DNA of 64,000 bases, taken from the NCBI RefSeq assembly GCF_000685075.1, contig NZ_BAYD01000015.1, positions 80,725-144,724 of the forward strand, given 5' to 3'. The notes below the pieces were generated by a model, which saw nothing but the letters and a program-made list of their open reading frames with translations, had not been told where the DNA came from and did no database searches. Source of the stretch: Paraburkholderia oxyphila NBRC 105797 (GTDB lineage: Bacteria; Pseudomonadota; Gammaproteobacteria; Burkholderiales; Burkholderiaceae). Position 1 is the stretch's first letter. Every line of letters begins with the position of its first letter. Shown here piece after piece: positions 26,394 to 35,854 of the stretch. The translations under genes and the position numbers were made by a program.

Positions 26394-27647
26394 ATGTCAC
26401 GAATCGCCATCATTGGCGCCGGGATCACCGGCGTCACGACCGCTTACGCCCTTGCAAAGCGCGGCTTTCGCGTTACCGTGTTCGAGCGCCACCGCTATAG
26501 CGCCATGGAGACGTCGTTCGCGAACGGCGGCCAGCTCTCGGCCTGCAATGCCGAAGTCTGGAACAACACCGCCACCGTCCTCAAGGGCCTGCGCTGGATG
26601 CTCACGCGCGACGCGCCGCTGCTCGTGAATCCGCGGCCTGCCTGGCACAAGTATTCGTGGATGGCCGAATTTCTGCGGCAGATCCCGAACTATCGGGCCA
26701 ACACGCTCGAAACCGTACGCCTCGCGATGGCGGCCCGCGAACACCTGTTCGAGACGGCGCGCAACGAAGGCATCGAGTTCGACCTCGAGCGGCGCGGCAT
26801 TCTACATATCTACAAGGACCGCAAGAGCTTCGACGTGGCCACGAAGGTCAACGCCATCCTGACCGAGGGCGGGCTCGATCGCCGGTCCGTGACGCCGGCT
26901 GAGATCCGGGAGATCGAGCCGGCCCTGGAGGGCGCGTTTTTCGGTGGCTTCTTCACGCCCTCGGATTCGACCGGCGACATCCACAAGTTCACGCGCGGCC
27001 TCGCGAAGGCGTGCGTGCGGCATGGCGTTGAATTCCGCTACGACACGCAGATCGCCGCGATCAGGCGCGACCCGGGCGGCACGTTCACGCTCTCCACGCT
27101 GTCGCAGGATGCTTCGCATGACGAAATATTCGATCGTATCGTCGTCTGTGCGGGCGTGAACAGCCGTGCATTCGCGTCGATGCTCGGCGACCACGTGAAC
27201 GTTTATCCGGTGAAGGGCTACTCGATCACCGTATGTCTCGACGACGAAAAGAGCCAGCGCGCGGCACCCTGGGTCAGCTTGCTCGACGAGAGCGCGAAGA
27301 TCGTCACGAGCCGGCTCGGTGCCGACCGGTTCCGCGTGGCGGGCACGGCGGAGATCAACGGGTTCAACCGCGACATTCGCGCGGACCGCATCGCGCCGCT
27401 CGTCGAATGGACCCGCCGTCTGTTCCCGCAGGTCGACACCTCGCGCGTGATTCCGTGGGCAGGCCTGCGGCCCATGTTGCCGAGCATGCTGCCGAAAGTG
27501 GGCAGGGGGCGCATGCCGGGCGTGTTCTACAACACGGGGCACGGGCATCTGGGCTGGACTTTGTCGGCCGCAACGGCGGAGAACGTCGCCGCGCTGATCG
27601 AGGGCATGGCCGGCACGGCACATGGCGTTCGCCTCGCGGCAGCCTGA
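26394..27647 (+). CDS. FAD-dependent D-amino-acid dehydrogenase / glycine oxidase-like (DadA-like)
   Basis: A 417-residue flavoprotein. The dinucleotide fold IIGAGITGVTTAYALAKRG begins at residue 5, and the DadA-like FANGGQLSAC segment follows near 44-53. The C-terminal substrate domain has the late GHGHLGWTLSAATA segment common to DAO/DadA enzymes. The ATG at 26394 is chosen because it opens the FAD fold directly; an upstream frame would extend into the riboswitch. The glycine riboswitch makes glycine, sarcosine or a D-amino acid metabolically linked to glycine a likely substrate. The partner for reoxidation is unknown. Confidence 0.8.
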   Translation: MSRIAIIGAGITGVTTAYALAKRGFRVTVFERHRYSAMETSFANGGQLSACNAEVWNNTATVLKGLRWMLTRDAPLLVNPRPAWHKYSWMAEFLRQIPNYRANTLETVRLAMAAREHLFETARNEGIEFDLERRGILHIYKDRKSFDVATKVNAILTEGGLDRRSVTPAEIREIEPALEGAFFGGFFTPSDSTGDIHKFTRGLAKACVRHGVEFRYDTQIAAIRRDPGGTFTLSTLSQDASHDEIFDRIVVCAGVNSRAFASMLGDHVNVYPVKGYSITVCLDDEKSQRAAPWVSLLDESAKIVTSRLGADRFRVAGTAEINGFNRDIRADRIAPLVEWTRRLFPQVDTSRVIPWAGLRPMLPSMLPKVGRGRMPGVFYNTGHGHLGWTLSAATAENVAALIEGMAGTAHGVRLAAA

Positions 27648-27665
27648 GCCTGCGGCGTGCCGCGG

Positions 27666-28616
27666 CTACTTGCGGCGCGCGGGCTTTGTTACGTCTCCGT
27701 TTTCGCCTGAGCGGTCATTCAGCCAGACTTCCTGCAGGTCGATCATGAACGCCTGCAGGATGGACGGCACGGCGGAGGCCCGGCGCGTCACCGCGCAAAA
27801 GGGTGACTGCATGCCGAACTGCTCGGGGCCGATGCGCCGCATGTCGTCGCGTTCCACCCAGCGCGCCGCATAGTGGTTGGGCAGGAATCCAATATACGCG
27901 CCGGAAAGAATCAGGATTGCCTGCGCCTCGACGTTGTCGACCGTCGCGGCGGCCTTGCTCGCGCTGAGCATCTTCAGATCGTGCTGCTGCAGGTAGCCGC
28001 GCGCCGCGATGCGGCTCGCGGCGATGGCTTCGACCTGAACGCCGCCTTCCCCCGCCCCCGCAAACAGAGGGTTCCCTTTGCCGCAATAGAGCCCATCGGG
28101 CTCGAGATAGAGCTCGGTATAGGTGAGGCCCGGCACGTGGATCGGGAAGTGCCCGATCGCGACATGGAGCCTGCCGTCGAGCACGCGCTCCTCGAGCTCC
28201 GCCGGCGTGCCGATGTAGACGTCGACATGCACGTCTTCGCCGCGCGAAACGAACTTCTGCAAGGCCCGCGGCAGCGGCGAGGCGGTGTCCGTCACCGTGT
28301 TGTCGATGATGCCCAGATAGAGTCGGCCCGCGATATGTTGCTTCAGCGCGTCCGTATCCATGCAGAAGGCCTCCACGGCAACCTGCAGGCGCTGAGCCGC
28401 CTCGTACGTCGCGAGGCCGTGCTCGGTCAGGCGGAAGCCGCCGCGGCCGCGTTCGCACAGCTTGAGGCCGAGGCGCGTCTCGAGCGTGGTCATCTGCTCG
28501 CTGATGGTCGACTGGCTCACGTTCAGCGTTGCCTGGGCCGCCGAAAAGCCGCCGCATCGCACGACATGCATGAAAACCCTGAGTAGCTTGAGATCCACGT
28601 CCTGCAATTGCGTCAT
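27666..28616 (-). CDS. LysR-family transcriptional regulator 2
   Basis: A 316-residue LysR regulator with the helix-turn-helix at about 20-45 (GGFSAAQATLNVSQSTISEQ) and an effector domain after residue 90. Its start is an ATG at 28616. It is divergent from the ureohydrolase operon, so probably activates or represses it. A perfect inverted repeat TCGGAAATTCCGA lies 28 bases upstream of its own start. The gene is convergent with the FAD dehydrogenase, 18 bases apart. Confidence 0.88.
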   Translation of the reverse strand: MTQLQDVDLKLLRVFMHVVRCGGFSAAQATLNVSQSTISEQMTTLETRLGLKLCERGRGGFRLTEHGLATYEAAQRLQVAVEAFCMDTDALKQHIAGRLYLGIIDNTVTDTASPLPRALQKFVSRGEDVHVDVYIGTPAELEERVLDGRLHVAIGHFPIHVPGLTYTELYLEPDGLYCGKGNPLFAGAGEGGVQVEAIAASRIAARGYLQQHDLKMLSASKAAATVDNVEAQAILILSGAYIGFLPNHYAARWVERDDMRRIGPEQFGMQSPFCAVTRRASAVPSILQAFMIDLQEVWLNDRSGENGDVTKPARRK

Positions 28617-28643
28617 TGCCCGCGTTCTCCATGATCGCTTGCT

Positions 28644-28664
28644 TCGGAAATTCCGATATGAATA
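28644..28664. promoter_or_regulatory. LysR palindrome overlapping a degenerate GntR-type motif
   Basis: TCGGAAATTCCGA at 28644-28656 is a perfect 6+1+6 inverted repeat with T-N11-A spacing, as expected of a LysR site. The overlapping 15-mer ATTCCGATATGAATA at 28650-28664 is 13 of 15 identical to proposed GntR site 4. Two regulators may compete here. The overlap is seen; the function is inferred. Confidence 0.45.
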
Positions 28665-28791
28665 TCTGAACCCCGGGATTTTTGGTCAAAAATAATACCC
28701 ACATAGTGTCTCAAAGCGGCGGCCCGACAAAAACCGGGTCGTTCACCGATTCCTGACTGGATGACCCAGCGGATCACACATGGAGACACTC

Positions 28792-29766
28792 ATGCCGGGC
28801 AACACATACGAAAGCGGGCGGCTGGATTTGCCGTTCGTGGGCCATTGCACGTTCGCAAAATCGCCGGTCTGCCTCGACTGGGATCGCATCGACGCCGATG
28901 TGGCGATCCTCGGCGCGCCCAACGACATGGGCACGCAATGGCGCTCGGGGGCGCGCTTCGGGCCGCGCAGCATCCGCGAAGCGTCCACGCTGTTTTCGTT
29001 CGGCCACGCGGGCGCCTACGATCACGAAGACGACGCGCTCTATCTGACGCGCGACCAGGTGCGCATGGTGGACGTGGGCGACGCCGACATCGTCCACACC
29101 GACATGGCGGCGAGCAACGCCAACATCGAAAGCGCGGTGCGCAAGATCCTCGCGAATGGCGCGATGCCCGTGACGCTCGGTGGCGATCATTCGATTCACG
29201 CCCCGGTGATCCAGGCGTTCGAGGGACGTGGCCCGATTCACATCGTGCACTTCGACGCGCATCTGGATTTCGTAGACGAACGCCACGGCGTGCGCTATGG
29301 ACACGGCAATCCGCTGCGGCGCGCTTCGGAGATGCAGCACATCAGCGGCATGACGCAGCTCGGGATCCGCAACGTCTCGTCGTCGAACCGCAGCGACTAC
29401 GACGCCGCGCGTGCTGCGGGCTCAGACATTCTTTCCGTGCGCGACGTGCGCCGGCTTGGAGCAGAAGGCGTACTGGCACGGATTCCCGAAGGCCGCGCCT
29501 ACTACATCACGATCGACATCGACGGCTTCGATCCGTCCATCGCGCCGGGCACGGGCACGCCGAGCCATGGCGGCTTTACCTACTACGAAGTGCTCGAAAT
29601 CATCCAGGGGCTCGCGCGCCGCAGTCACGGCAACGTGGTGGGCATGGACCTCGTGGAAGTCGCTCCGGCATACGACCCGGCGGGCGTGACGCCCATTCTC
29701 GCGGCGCAACTGCTGCTCAATTCGATCGGCTTCATCTTTCGCGCTCGCAGCCAGCATCGGCGCTGA
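28792..29766 (+). CDS. ureohydrolase (agmatinase / guanidinobutyrase family)
   Basis: A 324-residue arginase-family enzyme. The binuclear manganese ligands are in GGDHS (about 128-132), DAHLD (about 151-155) and DIDGFDP (about 236-242), so the active site is complete. The S-x-A-P-G-T-G-T-P-x-x-G-G pattern after the last motif is common to agmatinases and guanidino-acid hydrolases. The reaction is hydrolysis of a guanidino compound to urea plus an amine. The ATG at 28792 follows GGAGACACTC; an ATG four codons upstream is possible. It heads an operon with ALDH, NCS1 permease and GMC oxidoreductase. Confidence 0.87.
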   Translation: MPGNTYESGRLDLPFVGHCTFAKSPVCLDWDRIDADVAILGAPNDMGTQWRSGARFGPRSIREASTLFSFGHAGAYDHEDDALYLTRDQVRMVDVGDADIVHTDMAASNANIESAVRKILANGAMPVTLGGDHSIHAPVIQAFEGRGPIHIVHFDAHLDFVDERHGVRYGHGNPLRRASEMQHISGMTQLGIRNVSSSNRSDYDAARAAGSDILSVRDVRRLGAEGVLARIPEGRAYYITIDIDGFDPSIAPGTGTPSHGGFTYYEVLEIIQGLARRSHGNVVGMDLVEVAPAYDPAGVTPILAAQLLLNSIGFIFRARSQHRR

Positions 29767-29870
29767 GGCATTGGGGCATTGAGGAACCGGGCCAGCGACG
29801 CAGGCAACGGCACGAAACATCGACACGCGCGACGTGGGCGCACGGCGCCGCACGAGATCAGGAGACAAGC

Positions 29871-31385
29871 TTGGATTCCATCGTACGAAACTATCTGGAG
29901 CAGTTCGGCGTGCGCGAAGCAACGCGGCGCTTTCTCGAGCAGCCGCAACGCATGTTCATCGCCGGCGCGTTCGTGCCGGGCAGCGAGGGCGAGGTGCTCG
30001 ACGTGGTCGAGCCGTCCACCGAAGGCATCATCACGCAGATTCCGCTCGCCACGGCAGGCGACCTCGACCGTGCAGTCGCGGCGGCCCGCGCGCAGTTCGA
30101 CGGCGGCGCGTGGCGGCGCCTCAAGCCGCTCGAGCGCGAGCGCCTGCTGCATCGCCTCGCCGATCTGATCGAAGCTCACGCCGACGAGCTGGCCGAGATC
30201 GAGTCGATCGACGTCGGCAAATCGGTGGCGAACGCGCGCGATGTGGATATCCAGGGAACCGTCGACACGTTCCGCTATTTCGCGGGCTGGGCTTCCAAGC
30301 TGCACGGGCGCACCGTGGAGCCTTCGCTGCCCGGCCACTACCTCGCCTATACGCGCAAGGAGGCCGTGGGCGTGGTGGGGATCATCGTGCCGTGGAATTT
30401 CCCGCTGCAGACGCTGGCGTGGAAGCTGGCCGCCGCGCTCGCGGTGGGCTGCACGGCGGTGATCAAGCCCGCTGAGCTGACCTCGCTGTCGACGCTGCGC
30501 TTCGCCCAGCTCGTGCCGGAGGCCGGCATTCCCGACGGGGTGGTGAACGTCGTGACCGGGCGCGGCAACGTGATCGGTGCCGCCATGGCGCGCCACCCCG
30601 GCATCGACAAAGTGACGTTCACGGGCTCCACGGCGGTGGGGCGCGAGGTCGGCAGCGCGGCGCTCGATGGCGTCAAGCGCGTCACGCTCGAGCTGGGCGG
30701 CAAGTCGCCGGTGCTCGTGCTCGACGATGCGGACATCGAGGCCGCCGCGCGCGCGGTGGCGAACGGCATGTTCTTCAACTCGGGGCAGGTGTGCGACGCC
30801 GGCAGCCGCCTCTACGTGCAACGCAGCGTGCACGAGCGCTTCCTCGCCGCGCTGATCGACTACACGCGCACGCTGAAGATCGCGCCGGGCCTCGATCGCG
30901 ACTGCTTCATCAGCCCGCTCGTCTCGGCGCAGCAGAAGGCGCGCGTGACGTCGTATATCGAGGCGGGTCGTCGCGAAGGCGCGGAACTGGTGTATGGCGG
31001 GCGCAACGTGGAAGGGTCGGGCTATTTCGTTCAACCGACGATCTTCGCGCATTGCCGTCCGGATATGCGCATCGTGAAGGAGGAGATCTTCGGCCCCGTG
31101 CTCGTGAGCGCGCCATTCGACGACCTGAGCGAGGCCGTCGAGCTCGCAAACGACACGCCGTATGGGCTCGCCGCAGCGATCTATTCGCGCGATCTGAACC
31201 GCGTGCACGCACTGGTGCCGAAGCTGCGCGCCGGCAGCGTCTACGTGAACGCGCACAGCACGATCGATCCGGCCATGCCATTCGGCGGCTTCAAGGCATC
31301 GGGCTTCGGCAAGGATCTCGGCGCGGAGCAACTCGACGCCCTGATGGAGACCAAAGCCGTCTGGATCACGCTGAACGACGCATAG
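29871..31385 (+). CDS. NAD(P)-dependent aldehyde dehydrogenase
   Basis: A 504-residue ALDH with the general base Glu in LELGGKSP and the catalytic Cys in FFNSGQVCDAGSR. It oxidises an aldehyde to a carboxylic acid. The best start is TTG at 29871, behind AGGAGA with good spacing; there is no suitable ATG in this frame near the start of homology, and the frame upstream overlaps the ureohydrolase gene. The gene lies about 100 bases after the ureohydrolase and before an NCS1 permease. Betaine-aldehyde or guanidino-/amino-aldehyde dehydrogenases are plausible relatives. Confidence 0.87.
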   Translation: MDSIVRNYLEQFGVREATRRFLEQPQRMFIAGAFVPGSEGEVLDVVEPSTEGIITQIPLATAGDLDRAVAAARAQFDGGAWRRLKPLERERLLHRLADLIEAHADELAEIESIDVGKSVANARDVDIQGTVDTFRYFAGWASKLHGRTVEPSLPGHYLAYTRKEAVGVVGIIVPWNFPLQTLAWKLAAALAVGCTAVIKPAELTSLSTLRFAQLVPEAGIPDGVVNVVTGRGNVIGAAMARHPGIDKVTFTGSTAVGREVGSAALDGVKRVTLELGGKSPVLVLDDADIEAAARAVANGMFFNSGQVCDAGSRLYVQRSVHERFLAALIDYTRTLKIAPGLDRDCFISPLVSAQQKARVTSYIEAGRREGAELVYGGRNVEGSGYFVQPTIFAHCRPDMRIVKEEIFGPVLVSAPFDDLSEAVELANDTPYGLAAAIYSRDLNRVHALVPKLRAGSVYVNAHSTIDPAMPFGGFKASGFGKDLGAEQLDALMETKAVWITLNDA

Positions 31386-31497
31386 CGGCGCGTCGGTATC
31401 GAGTCTTCGATACGCGGCGGACCGGCCCGCTCTCGCGGGCCGCGCTCCGGGCGTCCTGTTTTTATGCAGCATCGTCCATTACGACATGGAGCACACG

Positions 31498-33030
31498 ATG
31501 GAAGCAAACGAAAGAGTCGCGGCACCGATTGCAGCACCCAGCGCCGCCATCGGCGAGCACGGCGCGATCGAGGGGCATTCGATCGACTTCATTCCCGAGA
31601 GCGAGCGCACCGACCGGCTCTCGCGTCAAGGGCCGTTCTGGTTTCTCGGCAACTTCACGTTCTTCACGATGACCATCGGCTTCGTGGGGCCGAGCGTGGG
31701 GCTCAACGCCCTCTGGACGACCGTGGCCGGCACGCTCGGCATCATGTTCGGCACCTTGTTCATGGCGTTCCACGGCTCGCAGGGCCCACATCTGGGCCTG
31801 CCGCAGATGATCCAGTCGCGCGCGCAGTTCGGCTATCGCGGCGTGGTGCTCGTGCTGCTCGCCACGCTGTTCGTGTTCGCGGGTTTCAATATCGTCAATC
31901 TCGTGCTGATGATGCAGGGCCTCAAGGCGCTGTTCGGCTGGGACCCGCTCAAGGTGGCGCTCGTGGTGACCGTGCCCGCAGCGGTCCTTGCCATCCTCGG
32001 CCACGACTGGATGCACCGCAGCTTCAAGTGGGCCTTGTATCTGTCGCTGCCGCTGTATGGCATCGTCACGCTGGCGGTGCTCATGCACTGGGTGCCCGAT
32101 CTGCCGCTGCCGGCAGCGCTGCCCGGCACGCCGCCGCCCGCGCCGCTTGGCTTCTGCTGGACCGGGTTCATCACGCAGTTCGCCGCTGCCGCGAGCTACA
32201 ACATCGCTTACGCGCCCTATGTGTCGGACTATTCGCGCTATCTGCCGAAGAACACGCCGAGCGGCCGGCTGATCGCCGCGGTGTTCCTCGGGGCGTCGCT
32301 CTCGGGCGCCTGGATGATCGCGGCGGGCGGCTGGCTCGGCGATCACCTGCACGCCACCGACGTGCTCGTGGCGCTCAACCAGGTCGGCAGCGATTTGTCG
32401 CCGCGCCTCGGGAGCGTGGTGGTGGCCGTCACGATCGTGGCCTTCCTGCCCGTGATTGCGATGAACATCTACAGCGCCAAGCTCACGGCCATTACGGGCG
32501 TCGATTCGTTCAGGAAGATCGAGCCCACCGCCCGCGTGCGCGTGCTGGCGATTCTCTTCGTGGTGGTGCTTCAGCTTGTAGTCGCGCTCAGCATCTATAC
32601 GTCGGGCAAGGGGCTCTCGGTGCTGAACATCTATCTCGTGGTGATGCTCTACTTCCTCGTGCCCTGGACGGCCGTGAACCTCACGGACTACTTCTTCGTG
32701 CGCAAGGGCCGTTATGCGATTCCGCACTTCTTCCTGCCGCACAACAACATCTACGGCACATGGGGCGCACGCGGCCTGATGTCGTACGCGATCGGGTTTG
32801 CCGCGATGATCCCGTTCTTCTGCATCTTCGACGGCGCCAACGAAGTCTATGTCGGCCCGTTTGCGCGGGCGATGGGCAGCGTCGACCTGGCCTGGCTCGT
32901 GGGGCTGTTCGTCTCGGGCATTGCGTATTACCTGCTGAGCCGTTCGCTCGATCTTCGCCGCGAGGAGGCGCTCATCGCGCAGATCGAAAAGACCATGCCT
33001 CAGTACACCACGGGCGAGCAGCGCTTCTGA
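31498..33030 (+). CDS. NCS1-family purine/cytosine permease
   Basis: A 510-residue permease of the nucleobase:cation symporter-1 family with about 12 predicted helices. Family features include the long cytoplasmic N-terminal tail and the [16 protein letters not shown] segment near 220. NCS1 carriers import cytosine, allantoin, hydantoins, thiamine precursors and similar ureido or nitrogen-rich compounds with sodium or protons. The start at 31498 has GGAG eight bases before it; an ATG four codons upstream is the alternative. Position within a guanidino-type operon suggests a nitrogen-rich substrate. Confidence 0.85.
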   Translation: MEANERVAAPIAAPSAAIGEHGAIEGHSIDFIPESERTDRLSRQGPFWFLGNFTFFTMTIGFVGPSVGLNALWTTVAGTLGIMFGTLFMAFHGSQGPHLGLPQMIQSRAQFGYRGVVLVLLATLFVFAGFNIVNLVLMMQGLKALFGWDPLKVALVVTVPAAVLAILGHDWMHRSFKWALYLSLPLYGIVTLAVLMHWVPDLPLPAALPGTPPPAPLGFCWTGFITQFAAAASYNIAYAPYVSDYSRYLPKNTPSGRLIAAVFLGASLSGAWMIAAGGWLGDHLHATDVLVALNQVGSDLSPRLGSVVVAVTIVAFLPVIAMNIYSAKLTAITGVDSFRKIEPTARVRVLAILFVVVLQLVVALSIYTSGKGLSVLNIYLVVMLYFLVPWTAVNLTDYFFVRKGRYAIPHFFLPHNNIYGTWGARGLMSYAIGFAAMIPFFCIFDGANEVYVGPFARAMGSVDLAWLVGLFVSGIAYYLLSRSLDLRREEALIAQIEKTMPQYTTGEQRF

Positions 33031-33067
33031 ACGCCATATCGTCAGGATAACGAATCAGGAATTCATC

Positions 33068-34780
33068 ATGGAAAGCGGGCAATACGACTACATCATCGTG
33101 GGCGCGGGATCGGCGGGCTGCGTGCTGGCCAACCGGCTCACCGAGGATCCAGCAGTGAGCGTGCTGGTGCTCGAGTACGGCGGCAGCGACCGCAGCATCA
33201 TCATCCAGATGCCAAGCGCGTTCTCCATGCCGATGAACACGCGCAAGTTCAACTGGAAATATCAGACCGCGCCGGAGCCGCATCTGAACGGACGCCAGCT
33301 CCATTGCCCGCGCGGCAAGGTGCTGGGGGGATCGTCGTCGATCAACGGGCTCGTCTACATTCGCGGCCACGCTTACGACTTCGACGAATGGGAGGAACTG
33401 GGCGCGCGCGGCTGGGGCTACCGCAACTGCCTGCCGTACTTCCGCCGCGCCGAAAACTACAAGTTCGGCGGCGACCAATACCGTGGCTCGAACGGGCCGC
33501 TCTCGACGAACAACGGCAACAACATGAAGAACCCGTTGTACGGCGCATGGATCGAAGCGGGCGTGCAGGCCGGCTACATTCACACGGACGACTGCAACGG
33601 GCACATGCAGGAAGGCTTCGGCGCGATGCACATGACGGTGAAGGACGGCGTGCGCTGGTCCACCGCGAACGCGTACCTGCGTCCGGCGATGACCCGGCCC
33701 AACCTGCATGTGGTCACGAATGCGATGACGCGGCAGGTGATCGTCGAGGGCAAGCGCGCGGTCGGCGTGATCTACGACCGGGGCGGCATCACGCACACGG
33801 CGCGCTGCCGCGCCGAAGTGCTGATTGCGTCGGGCCCGATCGGCTCGCCACATCTGCTGCAGCGCTCCGGCATTGGACCTGCCGAGGTATTGCGCCAGGC
33901 GGGCGTGGAGGTCAAGCACGCGCTGCCGGGCGTCGGCATGAATCTGCAGGATCATGCGGAGATCTACATCCAGTACGCCTGCAAGGAACCGGTCACGCTC
34001 AACGGCAGCATGGATCCGTGGCACAAGTTCCTGATTGGACTGCGCTGGCTGCTGTTCAAGGACGGACTCGGCGCGAGCAACCATTTCGAGGCGGGCGGTT
34101 TCATCCGCTCCGAGGCGGGGCTGCGCTGGCCCGACATTCAGTTCCATTTCCTGCCGGCCGCGATGCGCTACGACGGCGACAAGCCGTTCAAGGGGCACGG
34201 CTTCATGGTGCTGACCGGGCCGAACAAGCCCAAAAGCCGGGGCCACGTGCGGCTCACGGCGGCGGATCCTTACGTGCATCCCGAGATTCGCTTCAACTAT
34301 CTGGACCGCGAAGAAGACCGCGAGGGCTTCAGGCGCTGCGTGCGGCTCACGCGCGAGATCATCGGGCAGCCGGCGATGGACCGCTTCCGCGACGTCGAGC
34401 TCGCCCCCGGACCCGACGTGCAGACCGACGACGAGATCGACGCATTCGTGCGGGCGAATCTGGAAAGCACCATGCATCCGTGCGGCTCGTGCCGCATGGG
34501 CGAGGACGACATGGCCGTGGTCGATTCCGAGTTGCGTGTGCGCGGCATGACGGGCTTGCGCGTGATCGATTCGTCGGTGTTTCCAACCGAGCCCAACGGC
34601 AATCTCAATGCGCCGACCATCATGCTCGCGGAACGCGCATCCGATCTCGTGCGCGGCAAGCCGATGCTGCCGCCATCGCATGCGAAGGTGGGGCTCGCCG
34701 AAGGCTGGGAGACGCGGCAACGCACACGGGAACCCAAACGGCAACTGTATCGCGTCGAGTACAGCGATACGCAGTCGTAG
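33068..34780 (+). CDS. GMC-family FAD oxidoreductase (choline-dehydrogenase-like)
   Basis: A 570-residue GMC flavoprotein. It shows the FAD fold [16 protein letters not shown] at about 8-23, the [14 protein letters not shown] motif near 92-105, the second GMC motif near 255 ([15 protein letters not shown]) and the C-terminal active-site region HPCGSCRMG near 473-481. It oxidises a primary alcohol to an aldehyde, passing electrons to a quinone or oxygen. It is the last gene of the ureohydrolase operon, 38 bases after NCS1, and precedes a terminator. With the neighbouring ALDH it would convert an alcohol to an acid. Confidence 0.88.
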   Translation: MESGQYDYIIVGAGSAGCVLANRLTEDPAVSVLVLEYGGSDRSIIIQMPSAFSMPMNTRKFNWKYQTAPEPHLNGRQLHCPRGKVLGGSSSINGLVYIRGHAYDFDEWEELGARGWGYRNCLPYFRRAENYKFGGDQYRGSNGPLSTNNGNNMKNPLYGAWIEAGVQAGYIHTDDCNGHMQEGFGAMHMTVKDGVRWSTANAYLRPAMTRPNLHVVTNAMTRQVIVEGKRAVGVIYDRGGITHTARCRAEVLIASGPIGSPHLLQRSGIGPAEVLRQAGVEVKHALPGVGMNLQDHAEIYIQYACKEPVTLNGSMDPWHKFLIGLRWLLFKDGLGASNHFEAGGFIRSEAGLRWPDIQFHFLPAAMRYDGDKPFKGHGFMVLTGPNKPKSRGHVRLTAADPYVHPEIRFNYLDREEDREGFRRCVRLTREIIGQPAMDRFRDVELAPGPDVQTDDEIDAFVRANLESTMHPCGSCRMGEDDMAVVDSELRVRGMTGLRVIDSSVFPTEPNGNLNAPTIMLAERASDLVRGKPMLPPSHAKVGLAEGWETRQRTREPKRQLYRVEYSDTQS

Positions 34781-34801
34781 ACTGCACAGCACGAAGAGCA
34801 C

Positions 34802-34830
34802 AAAGCGGCCTCGCGAGGGCCGCTTTTGTT
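34802..34830 (+). terminator. intrinsic terminator after the GMC gene
   Basis: A nine-base stem (34802-34810 with 34818-34826) closes a seven-base loop and is followed by a short T-rich run. It lies 22 bases past the GMC stop and ends the operon before the second GntR regulator. Confidence 0.8.
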
Positions 34831-34841
34831 TGGTTCGTATA

Positions 34842-34856
34842 ATGTCGACAAAAATA
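34842..34856 (+). promoter_or_regulatory. proposed GntR operator, site 3
   Basis: ATGTCGACAAAAATA carries the TGTCGACA palindrome at 34843-34850 and equals sites 1 and 2 at every fixed position. It lies about 104 bases upstream of the start of GntR regulator 2, consistent with autoregulation. Confidence 0.6.
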
Positions 34857-34959
34857 GAGAAGTGCGCGCCGAATGGTATACTCCCCGCCTCGCGGCTGCG
34901 ATGCGTCGCGAGGCAGTGAACCGCTTGGAGCGCAACCTTCCCGACCAGGTAACACCGAC

Positions 34960-35754
34960 ATGGCGAGACAACGAACGCAGGAACTTCCGGATCTCGGTAT
35001 CTTGCTCAAACCGAGGGGCCAACTGATGCTGGCGGTGGAGGATGCTGTCTTGCGGGGGAAGGAGTGGGAGAGTGCGTCCATGCCCGTGGCGGCGCAGATC
35101 GCCGCCCGCATCGCGGGAGCCATCACGCTCAATCACATCGAGGCGGGCAAGCGTCTTCTGGAAAGCGACATCGGCGAGATCCTGCACGTGAGCCGTGCGC
35201 CGGTGCGCGAGGCGTTGCGCATTCTGGAGCGCGACCGGCTGGTCGCGGTCGAGGCGCGGCGCGGCGCAATCGTGACGCAACCGGACGCGCGCGAGCTGCG
35301 CGATATCTTCGCGGTGCGCACGCTGCTGTACTCGGCGCTCATCAAGGATCTGCTGGCCGAATCGCCGGCGCAGCTCGGCAAGGTGTTCGACGAGCACGTG
35401 AAGGCGCTCGAGCAGGCGATGAACGAATCGCTGGATGCGTACGTCCTCGAGGGTTTCCTGCTGAATTTCGCGGTCTTCGACCTGGGCAGCAACCTCGTGC
35501 TCTCGGACATGCTGAAATCCATTTCGTTACGCGTGCTGCGCTACAACCGGATGGCGTTCGCCGCGCATCCGGAGGCCATTACTCAGTCGATTCGCGGCTG
35601 GCGCGAGCTGCGCCGCGCGATCGCGGCGCAGGATCTGCCGCGCGTGCTCAAGTGCGTCGAGACGCGCATGAACACGTCGCGCGACAACGCCATTCGCGCA
35701 ATCGAAACGCCGGAGCACGGCGCGCCCGCGCGCCGCAAGACGCGCGCCGCGTGA
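34960..35754 (+). CDS. GntR-family (FCD-type) transcriptional regulator 2
   Basis: A 264-residue paralogue of the regulator at 19576-20337. The recognition helix LHVSRAPVREALRILERDRL is identical, while the ligand domain differs more, as expected of two sensors sharing an operator. A basic tail (RRKTRAA) is extra. The ATG at 34960 starts the shared MAR-x-x-TQ-x-LPDL opening; an upstream ATG at 34873 adds unrelated residues. It follows a terminator, so has its own promoter with proposed operator site 3. It probably controls the GMC/ALDH operon, itself and the porin island. Confidence 0.87.
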   Translation: MARQRTQELPDLGILLKPRGQLMLAVEDAVLRGKEWESASMPVAAQIAARIAGAITLNHIEAGKRLLESDIGEILHVSRAPVREALRILERDRLVAVEARRGAIVTQPDARELRDIFAVRTLLYSALIKDLLAESPAQLGKVFDEHVKALEQAMNESLDAYVLEGFLLNFAVFDLGSNLVLSDMLKSISLRVLRYNRMAFAAHPEAITQSIRGWRELRRAIAAQDLPRVLKCVETRMNTSRDNAIRAIETPEHGAPARRKTRAA

Positions 35755-35854
35755 GCGCTGCACCGCGTGCGGCGATCTTTGCAAGCCCACCCCGGCTTCC
35801 AGGAATGGAATATGCTGGATGCTTCTCCATGATCACAGAACAAAAGAGGGGAGC

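Noticed and set aside
31396..31460. Hairpins between ALDH and NCS1 genes
   Set aside because: Two short stems exist, but no T run follows and the genes are probably one operon; I do not claim a terminator.
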